A stretch of DNA of 64,000 nt from Oasisia sp. SBJ-2009 (lineage: Eukaryota; Annelida; Polychaeta; Sabellida; Siboglinidae). This document shows, piece after piece, positions 13,984-50,700 of the stretch. Location: contig OZ024855.1 in assembly GCA_964017155.1 (NCBI GenBank), forward strand, positions 4,503,190 to 4,567,189. The letters are read 5' to 3'. The notes beneath the pieces were generated by a model. The model did not search any database. It saw only the letters and a program-made list of their open reading frames with translations, and was not told the origin of the DNA. How positions within the stretch are numbered: the stretch's first letter is position 1; every line of letters begins with the position of its first letter. Position numbers and translations under genes: made by a program.

Positions 13984-16090
13984 TGTGTTCATGTAAATGT
14001 AATACATGAGGGCAAGTCTAGTGCATGGCCTTACCCTATTTGTGAAATTAATAAGCCAATATTTTCTATTATTATTATCATCAACATATTTAAATGATGA
14101 CCAACTCCGTGTACGAATACACACCTGTAACTGTTAAGTACAAGTTGTTTTAATTCAGTATAAGATCAGACAGGCGTAAGAATGTACACAGGTAAATAGC
14201 CGATACAGTGCTGCCCTCTCCTGGCTGTGTTGTACACTAATAAAAAAAACTGCCGGCGCCCAGAACCTGCGCGCAGTTGAATAAATATATTGCTTTATAT
14301 AGGGACTAATTCCCCTCATAAATTTGACAAGAACAGTACAAACAGATAACACTAAAATCTTACCATAAAGAACAATGGTTTGATTTGCACATAATTTACA
14401 AATATTCAGACAAGCTGTTCAACAACTTGAACATTTTGCCATTTTATTGGTGAACCTACCAATACAAACAACTGCTCTATTGTTGCTATGTCAACCAGAT
14501 GGGGCTAAATAGAAATGAAACGCAAACCCATGTTGTGTCCACGAAGACAGATGAAACGCGTATTATATTCCAGAGCTTTCCACAAATACAAAGTGACAAT
14601 AACAGGGTTATTACACATACTTCCTTGACTCCATCTGCCCTTATGCAATACCTGGTAGTTTGCACTAACAATAAAGTATTTTTTCAACAATTGGCTTAAA
14701 AATGTATCCACGCAAATTATTTAATACATAAATGACAGTTTTACATATATGACACACACATATGTACGTGTATCATACATACATATTTCATATATAAAAT
14801 ATGCAGTCTGTTATAACTGATTTTAACAGACAGACTTTTAACAGTGTGGGCACCACTCTCCAGACAAATGCAACAGTACGGTTGTATTGACATAAATTTC
14901 TCCTAATACATACAAGAGTTGGCAACTGTTTCACAATGATGTAATTTGGCAGCCAGCGTTTGTGCTGCAGTTTCAGGGAACCTGGCACACTTGAGTGGAA
15001 CAAATGTGTGTTGTGACAAGGACAGTTGAAAGAATTTTTGGAGACATCAACTGTAGAAATGATGCTTACATTAACCAGAATGGGGACACCTTACAAGCAT
15101 GCCCTTTGACAAATGGCTAGAATGTAGGTGAACGCAAACTGACAATGAAACAGATGCAATACATAATGATGATACCAGCCAGAAATGCTACCTGGTAGTA
15201 GCAAAACAAATGACCAACATATGTTCAACATGCTACAATACCTGTTTGATGATAAAATATATTATTATTTTTACCCTACCATAACTGAAACATACAACAT
15301 GGCTGCAAACACAGCTACAGACCGATTCAATCATTTCTGGTGACACATTTGGTAATATTTTCCTGCTTTAGCATAAAGCAATTTACCAGTAATTTGCAGA
15401 AACTTTCTTTGAAAGTGGTTTTGCCATGCAACAAGTCTAAACCCAGTGTCTTTGTTGTGGCCAGACATTTGCAATGTTTTCGGAATATACAAGCCAAGCG
15501 AAATGGAATTATCTGATATATATATTAACCAGATGAATCAAATACCCTTTAAAGCTGAGCTACTTGTACCAAACACACAATCACAGACAAGTGAACTAAC
15601 TCCCGCCAAAGCATGAATACTGGTTTTTTTTAAATAGTAACAGTAATACATTCCAGCACAAACTCAGTGTTTTAACAATTTAATCAACATATTTTTGATA
15701 ATAGACACATAAACGTTAGACTTCTGGTACCACCGGATACCTTTGCCATTGTTAGTCGTCTTAACTATACAACAGATGCTACTAATATATAATACAGCGA
15801 TATAGTTTGAATGAAAAGATGACACACACACATTATATATATATATATATATATATAAGTTTTACAGGCTGCAGTATAAACAGTCACCCAGCTGAGCAGA
15901 TTAAACATGTAAGAAGTTCCTGGCGCAGATACGAGTGTCCATCTTGATGCAGTCATAATTCCAGACTCCCACTGAAGTCTCTATCATTTGCATCTCTCAT
16001 CGCGTACATTCTGGCTGTGTATAACTGGAGTCTCCCACTGAAGTCTCTATCATTTGTAGTCTCTCATCACCTACATTCTGGCCGTCTCCG
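13984..16090. other. 3' flank and likely 3' UTR of ALIX, with a 70-bp tandem duplication
   Basis: AT-rich, no coding frame. Directly downstream of the ALIX stop (minus strand) a segment of about 70 bp containing CCCACTGAAGTCTCTATC is present twice (about 15963-16018 and 16034-16082). The ALIX transcript end was not identified with confidence. Confidence 0.5.
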
Positions 16091-40740
<24,650 letters not shown>

Positions 40741-40849
40741 CTTTGAATATAGCTTGATCATATGACACCATGTTGCTCTTATTGGCCAATGGAAGGGTTT
40801 ACAATTAGGTCACCAGGTGACATATTTATTGCCAGTTGTTATAAACGCT
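40741..40849 (-). promoter_or_regulatory. ALIX proximal 5' region
   Basis: Within 110 bp upstream of the ALIX ATG lie a palindromic CCAAT element (ATTGGCCAAT, 40781-40790) and AGGTCACCAGGTGACA (40807-40822), an inverted pair of half-sites containing an E box. No TATA box is obvious. Factor binding is inference. Confidence 0.45.
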
Positions 40850-40881
40850 AGATGGCGATACAAGTATTTGTATCGCCATCT
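40850..40881. repeat. Perfect 14-bp-arm hairpin
   Basis: Arms AGATGGCGATACAA and TTGTATCGCCATCT are separated by four bases, at the ALIX-side edge of the palindromic interval. Confidence 0.9.
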
Positions 40882-41029
40882 AACCCGTTAATCGCCAGGT
40901 GGCGTACTCTTGTCCCTTCTCAGAAGGACGAGACTATTCGCAGAGCAGCTCTGCGGATAAGGAAATATTATCCACTATCCGCAGAGCAGTGACGTCACTG
41001 CTCTGCGAATTAGGGAACAAGTGTCACAA

Positions 41030-41166
41030 TTCGCAGAGCAGTGACATCACTGCTCTGCGAATTGGGGAACCAGTGCCACAATTCGCAGAGCAGTGACGTC
41101 ACTGCTCTGCGAATTGTGGCACTTGTTCCCTAATTCGCAGAGCAGTGACGTCACTGCTCTGCGAAT
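41030..41166. repeat. Large near-perfect palindrome with a 52-bp perfect core on TGACGTCA
   Basis: Centred between 41097 and 41098. Bases 41072-41123 form a perfect palindrome with the cAMP-response-element octamer TGACGTCA (41094-41101) at the middle. The symmetry continues with few mismatches to about 41030 and 41166, so two smaller palindromes of the same type (each with TGAC(G/A)TCA) mirror each other around the centre. Confidence 0.92.
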
Positions 41167-41550
41167 TTGCAAAGGACTTGCGATATATAAGAAAGAATAT
41201 AAGAAAGAGTTGCGATGCATGCATGTTGTTATAATAATAATAATAATAATAGCTGTTTAGACATTTTAATGTAAAATTAAACTTTGTATCACTTGTATTA
41301 ACGGAATCATAAAGTAATACATGTAAATACAAAAATATTAATGAGTAAATAATTAAATGATTATGCTAGCTGATCTTGTTAAAAATATAAAAGAGTGAAA
41401 GGTCATAGTTGTAGCATAAAATGCAATGAATGAGCGTTTAGTTGCTATGCGTGCATGTTGTTATAATAATAATAATACTTACAATAGCACATTTTATTTA
41501 GACATTAAAATATAATGTAAACCTCTGTGCACTCACTAGTTTTTCTAATA

Positions 41551-41594
<44 letters not shown>

Positions 41595-41721
41595 AATATA
41601 ACAAAAGTTAAATGATTGTTGTAGGTAACTGAACTAGAGAAAATGCAATGAAATCAAGCTGGGTGGCAGTATTATAATTTATATTATGTATCAATAATAT
41701 AAATAGAATAAGCTAATTGTT

Positions 41722-42600
41722 TTCATAAATGCGTATTATATATCTGTGACATGTGTGAATACCTTTCTATCTAAATTCTGATAGAATATATCTTTTTTCA
41801 AGCATCTAACGAGTAGCTCTGCGGATAAGGGAATTTCCTTAGTTTTGCCAATTCGCAGAGCAGTGACGTCACAGCTCTGCGAATTAGGGAAACCGTTGTG
41901 GTATTCGCAGAGCAGGTCGAAAAGAACCTTTGACTAGTGGCTTTGGTTTCATAAATGCGTATTATATATCTGTGACATGTGTGAATACCTTTCTATCTAA
42001 ATTCTGATAGAATATATATTTTTTCAAGCATTTAACGAGTAGCTCTGCGGATAAGAGAATTTCCTTAGTTTTGCCAATTCGCAGAGCAGTGACGTCACAG
42101 CTCTGCGAATTAGGGAAACCGTTGTGGTATTCGCAGAGCAGGTCGAAAAGAACCTTTGACTAGTGGCTTTGGTTTCATAAATGCGTATTATATATCTGTG
42201 ACATGTGTGAATACCTTTCTATCTAAATTCTGATAGCATATATCTATTTTCAAGCCTTTAACGAGTAGCTCTGCGAATAAGGGAATTTCCTTAGTTTCCC
42301 TAATTCGCAGAGCAGTGACGTCACAGCTCTGCGAATTAGGGAGAGCAGGTAGAAAAGAACCTTTGACTAGTTGCTATGCGTGTTGTTTTAGTTTCATAAA
42401 TGCATGTTACATATCGATGACATGAGTGATTATATTTTTCTACCTAATTTCTGATAGAACAGATGTAGGAGAGAATCTGACTAGTTGCTATGCGTGTTGT
42501 TACTTTTATAAATACCTATTACATATCTGTGACATGTGTGAATATTTTTCTACCTAAATTTTGATAGATCAGTCATGAATGAATAAAATGCAAATAAGAA
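41722..42600. repeat. 226-bp tandem repeats with internal palindromes
   Basis: TTCATAAATGCGTATTATAT starts copies at 41722, 41948 and 42174, exactly 226 bp apart. Diverged copies follow at about 42393 and 42515. Each of the first three includes CGCAGAGCAGTGACGTCACA and its partner arm. Confidence 0.9.
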
Positions 42601-43774
42601 ATGTGGCCACAGGAATTTATTTCAAACTGTACCGCTAGAAATCCTGTCACACCATACTAATATAGTATATGACACTACACTAATAATCTGCATTCTAACA
42701 TACATATATCTATACAAACATATACATCTCATTTACCACACCAAAATCCGTCATAGTACTGAAAAGTGAAAACATTACTTACAAGATAACAACGAGGAAA
42801 ACTTGTGTAAAAACTTGTACATAAACAGGGAAAAGCTTCAAGGGACTAAATTGCGTGCAATGTCTAAATAACTCCCTATCACAACATACTAAGAAACTAA
42901 GACAAATACATAAATCATGTGCAACGTCTAAATTCTCACTTAACTCCTATCACAACATACCAAGAAAAGACACAAAACTTACAAATGCAAATATAATTAT
43001 ACATGGTGCTTAGTAATGAAAGACACACACACATACAAATGTAAAACATATATACACATACAACTGTAAAATATATACACGGCACTTACAATGTAAAGCA
43101 TATACACATACAAATGTAACACATATATACATGGCACCTACAAATGTAAAATATATACATGTGCAAATGTAAACATCTACATGGTGCTTACAAATGTAAG
43201 ACATATACACATACAATTGTAAAACATATACATAGTATTTAAGTCTACTGAATGATGATGATTTGGTTAATGTGTGATTAAATGCCACAAATGCCATCCT
43301 GGCATCATGGTATTTTAATCAATGTATGCATTTGACAGCAGTGTTTATATATATATGGGGTGAATGAATGATAATATATCACAGAACAGTCCAGCACTGA
43401 AGAGTTGACGCGGTATCTGAGCGAGCGGTTTTGTAGGTGGTTTGTCAAGGTTGTAGCATGATGAAGAGATGCCAACCTAAAACAAAAATTTCATAACGTC
43501 AGTAATACGGAAAGGATGTATTGCCATAATGTATAGATAAATGCAGATTAGTGAGTTATATATACACATTTATATGCATTAAGATTATATACATTTTTAC
43601 AGCTAGATTAACACAAACCCTGTGATACAGCTTTGCTGTAACTACCTAACATAATGTTATTTTAGGGGAGGAACCCTTGCTCATTCACTACCTCCACGAC
43701 CAGTTGCCCATCTGCAGATGATGTCCAACCTCTGTTGACACAATCAAATGCCAGGGTCACCTGGTGGGTTGGCA

Positions 43775-44080
43775 TCAAAATGAAGGGCTTTATGCAGGAT
43801 AAAATTATTGCCAGTCACACATGTTTTGGTGGACACATGGATGTTAACTGTTAAACTAGTTTACCAACTTTCAAATGTGCCTGATGACCTGAAATGGGCT
43901 ACAAACACATATATGACACCCTTTACACTCACTTTCAAGGCATAAATAACGATATCTATGGTTTTGGAAGACATTTTCCCCCTTTGCTCCTTCATTTTTG
44001 TTACCAGTCCACCCATATTGCTACCCGTCCATATTTGTTTTACCCGTCCAAATGATGGGTGGATGGGTCTCTACATAAAG
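43775..44080. repeat. Dispersed repeat, copy B
   Basis: Second copy of the element at 25935-26215, same orientation, with the matching blocks in the same order and clear divergence between them. Confidence 0.5.
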
Positions 44081-44106
44081 CTATGTCAAAATGGCAAAAC
44101 AGGGCA

Positions 44107-44334
44107 TCAACATATCTGGTCATTTGGCTGAACTAACAGACCTAGACAACATAAATGACACCACCTGTTGCAATAGTCACAGCAGATCCAACTCAGAAGT
44201 CCAGTTGGTTTTTGGCAGAAAGGGACGTCACAGTAGTGCCGCTTGCTGTCCCGCTTCCGCTCGGCATGCAAACATCTCACAATGTGGCGATGGTAAACAT
44301 CCGTGTGGAAAGGCTGCATCACGATGGGTGGCAC
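44107..44334 (-). pseudogene. Possible PHD-finger fragment
   Basis: A 75-codon frame contains HYCDVPFCQK and, 9-10 residues later, WICCDYCNRWCHLCC, matching the W-x-x-C-D-x-C-x-x-W-x-H-x-x-C end of PHD zinc fingers. The N-terminal part lacks an obvious domain and no flanking exons were found. Some LINE and DNA-transposon proteins carry such fingers, so a mobile-element relic is as likely as a host exon. Confidence 0.35.
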
Positions 44335-44654
44335 ATTGCAGCAAATGGCCTCAGCATTCTACAACAGAAGATTGTGCAGCTGGTACAATTTGAATCATAA
44401 ATGCCTTAGATCAGATGCTGTAGACCTGAAAATGTCATAATAAATTATGTATAACCGCCTCTCATTGACACTGAAATGTACACAAAGCAGACAAAAGTGC
44501 TAAGTCCTTCAGCCAACACCACTTCCCATCTGGCCAAGAAAAGAAGTCTCTGCAAGCATGCAAATAAATATTATCAATACTATTATTTATGCCATTCAAG
44601 GATTTAAAAGAGGTTACATTTTTCTATAGTGTAATATCCTATCCCTGCTCAAAA

Positions 44655-44800
44655 CACTAGTTACACTTTATTCCCTGTTCAATCAACCACCATCTCAACT
44701 TCTTTGGGAAGCATCCAGCAATGGTGCAATAAATGCGTGAAGACTTGCTCATACAAACATCCATCAGAGTCTATAACCAGGTATTCATTAATTCAAATGG
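44655..44800 (-). mobile_element. Diverged partial SINE copy
   Basis: Matches the body of the SINE at 16368-16692 (ACACTTTA-TTCCCTG, CTTTGGGAAGCATCCAGC, CTATAACCAGGTATTCATTAAT) with many changes. The tRNA-like head is missing. Confidence 0.6.
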
Positions 44801-46048
44801 AGTAATGTTTGAACACAGCAGGACATGAGAAAAGCCAACTTTTACCTCCACAACTGAAGATACTTTGCACGACGAGTCAGATTGTGCACAGAATCCAGGA
44901 TTGCTACCACGTCAGCTGCCAGGAGTAGCCATGCAGTCGTTTGCAGTACAGATCGGCATCAAAACGACACGAAATGGATGGAATCGAACCTGCAAACCAC
45001 ATGAATATGTAATATGTTCCAGTATGTTCACATAGATAGGATCGATATTTTGCAACCACAATTTTAGTGTAGATGTGAGTAAATAAATATATTGACACAT
45101 AATTTACAATAACCAGTATCTAATCCTAAACATGAGCAATCAGCATTCCCAGGTATATGTATCTTTCTCAAATATTGCATTTTCAGACCCAAGCAGTGAA
45201 GCACAGCGGAGCGCATTTGCCAGCGGTGCATACAGGATGAGCGATAAACAGTTTATTTAGGCCGACCGCGTTGTCTTTTCGATCTCAAAAGTCTACTAAG
45301 ACGCGCTGTTCATAAAACATAAATATGCACAAGATGGTGATAAATGATTTAATTAACAAAATCAAGTATTAAATGTTGGCAAAAATAGTTATAATGGCAA
45401 AACTGAGGTGGGTCCAAATGCTGCGTAAGTGCCGGAATGACTATAAGTATAACGTCACTGTCAGGCAGGCTGTCAGCGCCGTTGGCGTTATTGATTCACA
45501 TTAACAATTAACGCACAAATACAACAACATTGCTCCCACATGGCTATGAGAACATGCTTTTAGTTACTTATTTCTGGTGGCTCATAATGCCACGGCCTTC
45601 CTTTCTGTGGTTGCCGATCGAAGTGCTTGCAACCTAGCCTGATGGTCGGACTGGCGTGCTACGGGAGGCGGACAGGACAGCTCACAATTTGTTTGCGGTG
45701 GCGACGGTTCTTGAATTAACGCAGCAAAACTTCTCATGGCGATCTGTGGCATACTTGTCTAAATTGATTGTCAGTTGTCGAACGTGGCGCCTACTTCTAA
45801 ACGAAGCGGCTCCATCTTTTTGAACTATCATTTACAAACGTGCATCGCCTCAGTGAAAGACCGCAGCAAGGTCTACACATGCGCATAAATTCCTGTGCGG
45901 TGATTGGATGAATCCTGCTCTGCGAATAGTGGCTTATATTTCCTTGGCCGCAGAGCTGCTCTGCGGTTAGCCAGTCCGTTCTCAGAACGGAAAAGTCAGA
46001 ATGTCGTAAAAGTAATATGCCCATTTGTGGCATCAAAAATTCGTCAAT

Positions 46049-47692
46049 ATGGCAGACGAAGAAATAGTAGATTATTCACCTGAATTAAATCAAAATAGTG
46101 CTGAAAGCATATCAGAGAATGAATTAACACAAAAGCGGGTGAGAAGCGATATATGTAAATGTATGAATGCACGCATCGGGATACTTATTCTGCAATGCGA
46201 TGCCGGGTTTGCCTAACTAATTAGTGTAGCCCTGTCACAACAAGTGAGGTGTCTGACAAGTAACACTTCTACTAGACCCTCCCACTTTTCTGTCAAATTC
46301 TGTCTGATAAAAGGCAAACCCCTGCAAAACAATATAATTAGTTCATTTGTCTGATTTAGGACTTGGCACTTGTTTAGAATATAGGTTGCCACCTTCCATG
46401 GAGGAAAATAAAGCCTTTATTAAAGGACGGAATTCTGGTCTAAATTATAAAGGATGAAATAAAAATTTAATTATTATAATTACGAATTTAGGGCCTTTAT
46501 AAAATGTTTTTATCACCTGTTTTCTATGTGTATATGTTCGGAATGTCATTCTACATCACTTTTCTTTCAAAACTAGGACCACTTGCTACAATGGATGGAG
46601 GTGTCAGTATCGGAGCCCGAGAAACGGACAGGAACGTCATCCGTTGCCATGCAAGACACCTACACTGTCTACCTGGTGGAGACCAAGTACGTTCTCAAAC
46701 TCCACTCTACTCTCCAACTACGTGTTATTTAAAAGAATTGAAAAAACCACTGCAGACTTCAGAGATTTGATGAAGTATCTTATTAGCGCTCAAGATTAAC
46801 AGTAGCAAATTCAGCATATTTATGCGATTGGTTTTATAATAATACTTGGTGCGACAGATGTAGAACTGATCAATGACCTTTTCACATATTTCGAAAATAT
46901 TATTTTATTGATATCAACCACTGCCTGTGTGTCTACTATATCTGAACAGACCAACTTGAAACAAGCTCTTTTTAGATTCGTCAGTGAAGAAATTATATCT
47001 TGACTTGGCTGCTAAGTGCATCCACCCATTTCACACGTTGCAGGGTGACAGACCAAGAGATGCCTGGGTATGGGGACCCTCCAAGCTCCCTGTGGCGTCG
47101 CTACAATGAATTTGAGTTACTGCGGACCTACTTGGAAGTGATGTACCCAGCCACTGTGGTGCCTCCATTGCCAGAGAAACGGGTACGTCATGTGACCTGT
47201 AGATTCCATTCACATGGTAGATTTTCTGCTGGGCGGAAAGGTATTTCTGCCCTACCTAGTCCAAAAATATTTCTGCCAGGCAGAAACTGTTTCCACCCGG
47301 TGGAAACAACACCAATAGAAAATATTAGTCTTTTTTATAGAATGTGTTGTCAGTCTCTGTCTGCGACATGGGTAGAAAGTATTTGTGTGACACAGTTTCT
47401 GCCATGAAAGCAGAAAGGTGCCAACCCTGCGTGGTGCCTCGGGTGCAACGTGTCGCGCATATTTAGGCATTCCAATGTTTAATTGTGTGTGAAATTGTGT
47501 TGTTTTTTATTATGACAATAATAATAATACAATAACCTCTAATCTGCCTAAATCCTTGGAAACCAAGTTCATAGGTGCATCAGTACAAAAGGGCTGGTCA
47601 ATTTCAGAGATAATAAACATTCCGATTGTCAATAGATTGATTGATATACTAACGTTTTAAAAGATATATATAATTATATATATATATAATTA

Positions 47693-47739
<47 letters not shown>

Positions 47740-50700
47740 GTTCTATGAAATGTTAGTTTAGACATGTAATTCACATAACCATTACAAACACTGCTGACAA
47801 AGGCATAGCATGGCATTGGTCAGATGCAGATGTGAAATGGTCTTGTTGCTGTCTGTAGGTCAGCCATGCCTGGCACAAGATGCCAACTGACCGCTTTGAT
47901 CCTGACTTCATTGAGCGACGTCGCATTGGTCTGGAGGTAGGACATTTGCTTCATACAACACTGTCCATTTGTATGTATTGTTCACCATAACAGTAAATAC
48001 TGTTGTTTATTTATTATTGTTTTAATTGTGATTGTATTAGTGTTTTTCCTATTTTCACATATTTATAATGGAAATATTTTGACTAATGCATTTTAATTTG
48101 TAAACATTCATTTAAAATAATTTATACATGTGAACATTTTGTATAGTTGTCAACATGTTTTTATGATGTGTTGTTATTACTCTACAATTGTACATTAATT
48201 ACTTTTGAGTTATTTTAGAAATAATATTTTTTTAATCATCCATGAATGTCAAAAATAAAGTTTGTGTTATGTACGTGATGTATTATTATATACCTGAATA
48301 TATTATAATACTGTCATGTTGCTTTTAGAACTTCCTGCTGCGAGTGGCCTCACATTCCACACTGTCCAAGGACAAGATTTTCCACGGCTTCCTCAAGCAG
48401 GTATACGGCTGTTAGGAGAATGCAAGATATCTCAAATGTTTGATAAGGATGAGAGCTTATTCCTGCACAGAAACCTGATAATGCCAATTCACTTGATATT
48501 TATAATGGCAACATTTTCAGAATTCAGATGTATAAAAATATTATTCACTTGAAACCTTTAAAGTGTTGCTACATGTACTTGCTAAACAGTTTAAAATATA
48601 TGTTTAGTTTACAAAATAAAAATTTAAGAGACTTACAAGCTTTTCATAATATTATTCACATATAATATGGAAATTAGCACTACTGTTGTGTTTCTCTGTA
48701 TTTGATACATAAAGGGAAAGTTCATTTGAATTTAAACAAGAACACAGTATTAATTATATTTTATGGCAATTTCATACATATATATAACATAGTTTATATT
48801 CAAGTGTAATATTTTATTTAGTTAAAGTGTTTTTTCTCTTCCAAACACTATATGCTATTGAATGTGAAGCGCATTGGATATGGCGCTCAATAAAATAAAT
48901 ATTACTTTCACTACTTTTACTTTCATTACTTTTACATTCACTTTCAATTTTTAAATCAATGTTTGTTTGCACAGGGTGATGACTGGACTAAGACTGTCTA
49001 CTCAACCGACTTCCAAAGCAAGGTGAGAAACCAACAAACCTTAAAGCTGTCCACCAAATTCCATTTACCTGAAGTAAAATTAATGGTATTATCTCACTAT
49101 TATCTTGAACAGTGGAACTCTCCAGGGATATGTCCTTTCCCTGCTTCTATACTCCCTGTTTACAAATGACAGTGTTTCCCATCACTCCTCCATACAACTT
49201 GTAAAGTTTGCAGATGACACCACATTAGAAGGGCTGGTGACGAATTCAGATGAGTCCGAATACCGCCATGAAATGAACAGGCTGGTGTCATGGTGTGACA
49301 ATAACAACCTTCAATTGAATGCATGTAAAACTCGGGAGACGATCGTAGATTTTAGGAAGAGGAAATCCCCACCTGGTCCCATTATTATTAATGGTGAACT
49401 TATCGAAAGGGTGGACTGTTTCAAATTTCTAGGCATGATAATATCTAGTGGCTTGGTATGGGAAAATAACAGATGGTGTCATGAAAAAGGCTCAACAAAG
49501 GCGGCTGTACTTCCTGAGCAAACTAAAGAAGTTCGGGCTGAGGAGAGAGATTCTTGTTCAATTCTATTGTTCTGTTATTGAGAGTATTCTTCCATCTCAA
49601 TATGTATATGGTACGGCGGCATCAGCCAGCGCCAGAGGAGCAGGCTTGACAGAGTGGTGAAAACAGCTTCCAAAATTGTCGGCAGTGCATTCACCACTCT
49701 AACAGCTATGTACAACAACATATCCAAAAAAGAGCTGGCAATATTATGTCAGACTAAGCTCACCCCGCTCATCATCTGTTCGAATTATTGCCGTCAGGCA
49801 AATGTTTCAGAAGCATCAGTACGAAAACAAATTGCTTTAGAAAGTTTTTACCCCCATGCCATAGCAGCCTTGTCAGGAATAAAATATAGAACACAGCGGT
49901 AGAGATAAAGTTAACTTGGCTGTTCAACACTCTGGCGGGTTTGTTCTTTTTCTGACGCTGGTTGGTGTGGCTGACCCGTACGCATATGGAGTGTAGGTGT
50001 ACATGTTCTCGAATAGCAGATCGATAGTGCTGAACACCAAATATTCTTTTATTGTGAAATCTTAGCTTAACATAATAATTTTAAACATAATTTTAAATAA
50101 ACAAATTTAATAAATGTTTTAATATAATTTGGATGCATTCAATTTTAAATACAATTCTAATCTTAAATGACATTTTAGGCATATTACAACAGCATTACGA
50201 CAGCAATCCAATATACTTACAATATTGTATCTACTGTATTATAATTTACATCTGATCTGACACTGATATATAGTACTTTTATTGAAAAATTCTCTATTGA
50301 TGAGAGCCACTGATATTCCCATTACACCTGCTTAAGTTGTGATGGATGCTTCAGGCTGACTGGAAGCTGAAGGCTCTGAGTGCCTCGTTCAGACTGAAGA
50401 AGCCAGACAGGCGGTTTGAGGAAGTGAAAACTTACAGCAACGAGCTGCAGACACATATCAACAACATTCTCAAGATACGCACGGTCAGTTCTCTTAGTGG
50501 ACGCTTGTTCTCACATGTCTGAAGTTTTTGTGGTCTATGGTTCCCGGTGGGTGTGGATTCTTACTGGTGGTTGTTCTAGATTACAAGCAGTCTCTAATCT
50601 TTCACAGGTACTGTCATTTAGAAGCATGTTATTCTTCTGTTTATCCTTAAAACTGGATTGCATGAAGTTTTAAGTTTATTTTAAATTAATAGTTCGTTTG

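Larger units (their letters stand above)
40850..45990. mobile_element. Hairpin-rich interval flanked by inverted similar segments
   Basis: The left edge (about 40915-40985) and the right edge (about 45910-45990) are inverted versions of one another: a TTCT(C/G)AGAA outer part, then CGCAGAGCAGCTCTGCGG, AAGGAAATAT and CCACTAT(C/T)CGCAGAGCAG. Between them CGCAGAGCAG palindromes recur at 40980-41170 and in three 226-bp repeats at 41722-42390. The edges sit about 75-180 bp from the ATGs of ALIX and SNX4. It could be one large foldback element or several small ones of one family. No transposase is seen. Confidence 0.5.

Noticed and set aside
49105..49581. Host gene encoding a reverse-transcriptase-like protein
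   Set aside because: Frames are broken and truncated and the sequence lies inside an SNX4 intron; a dead LINE copy.
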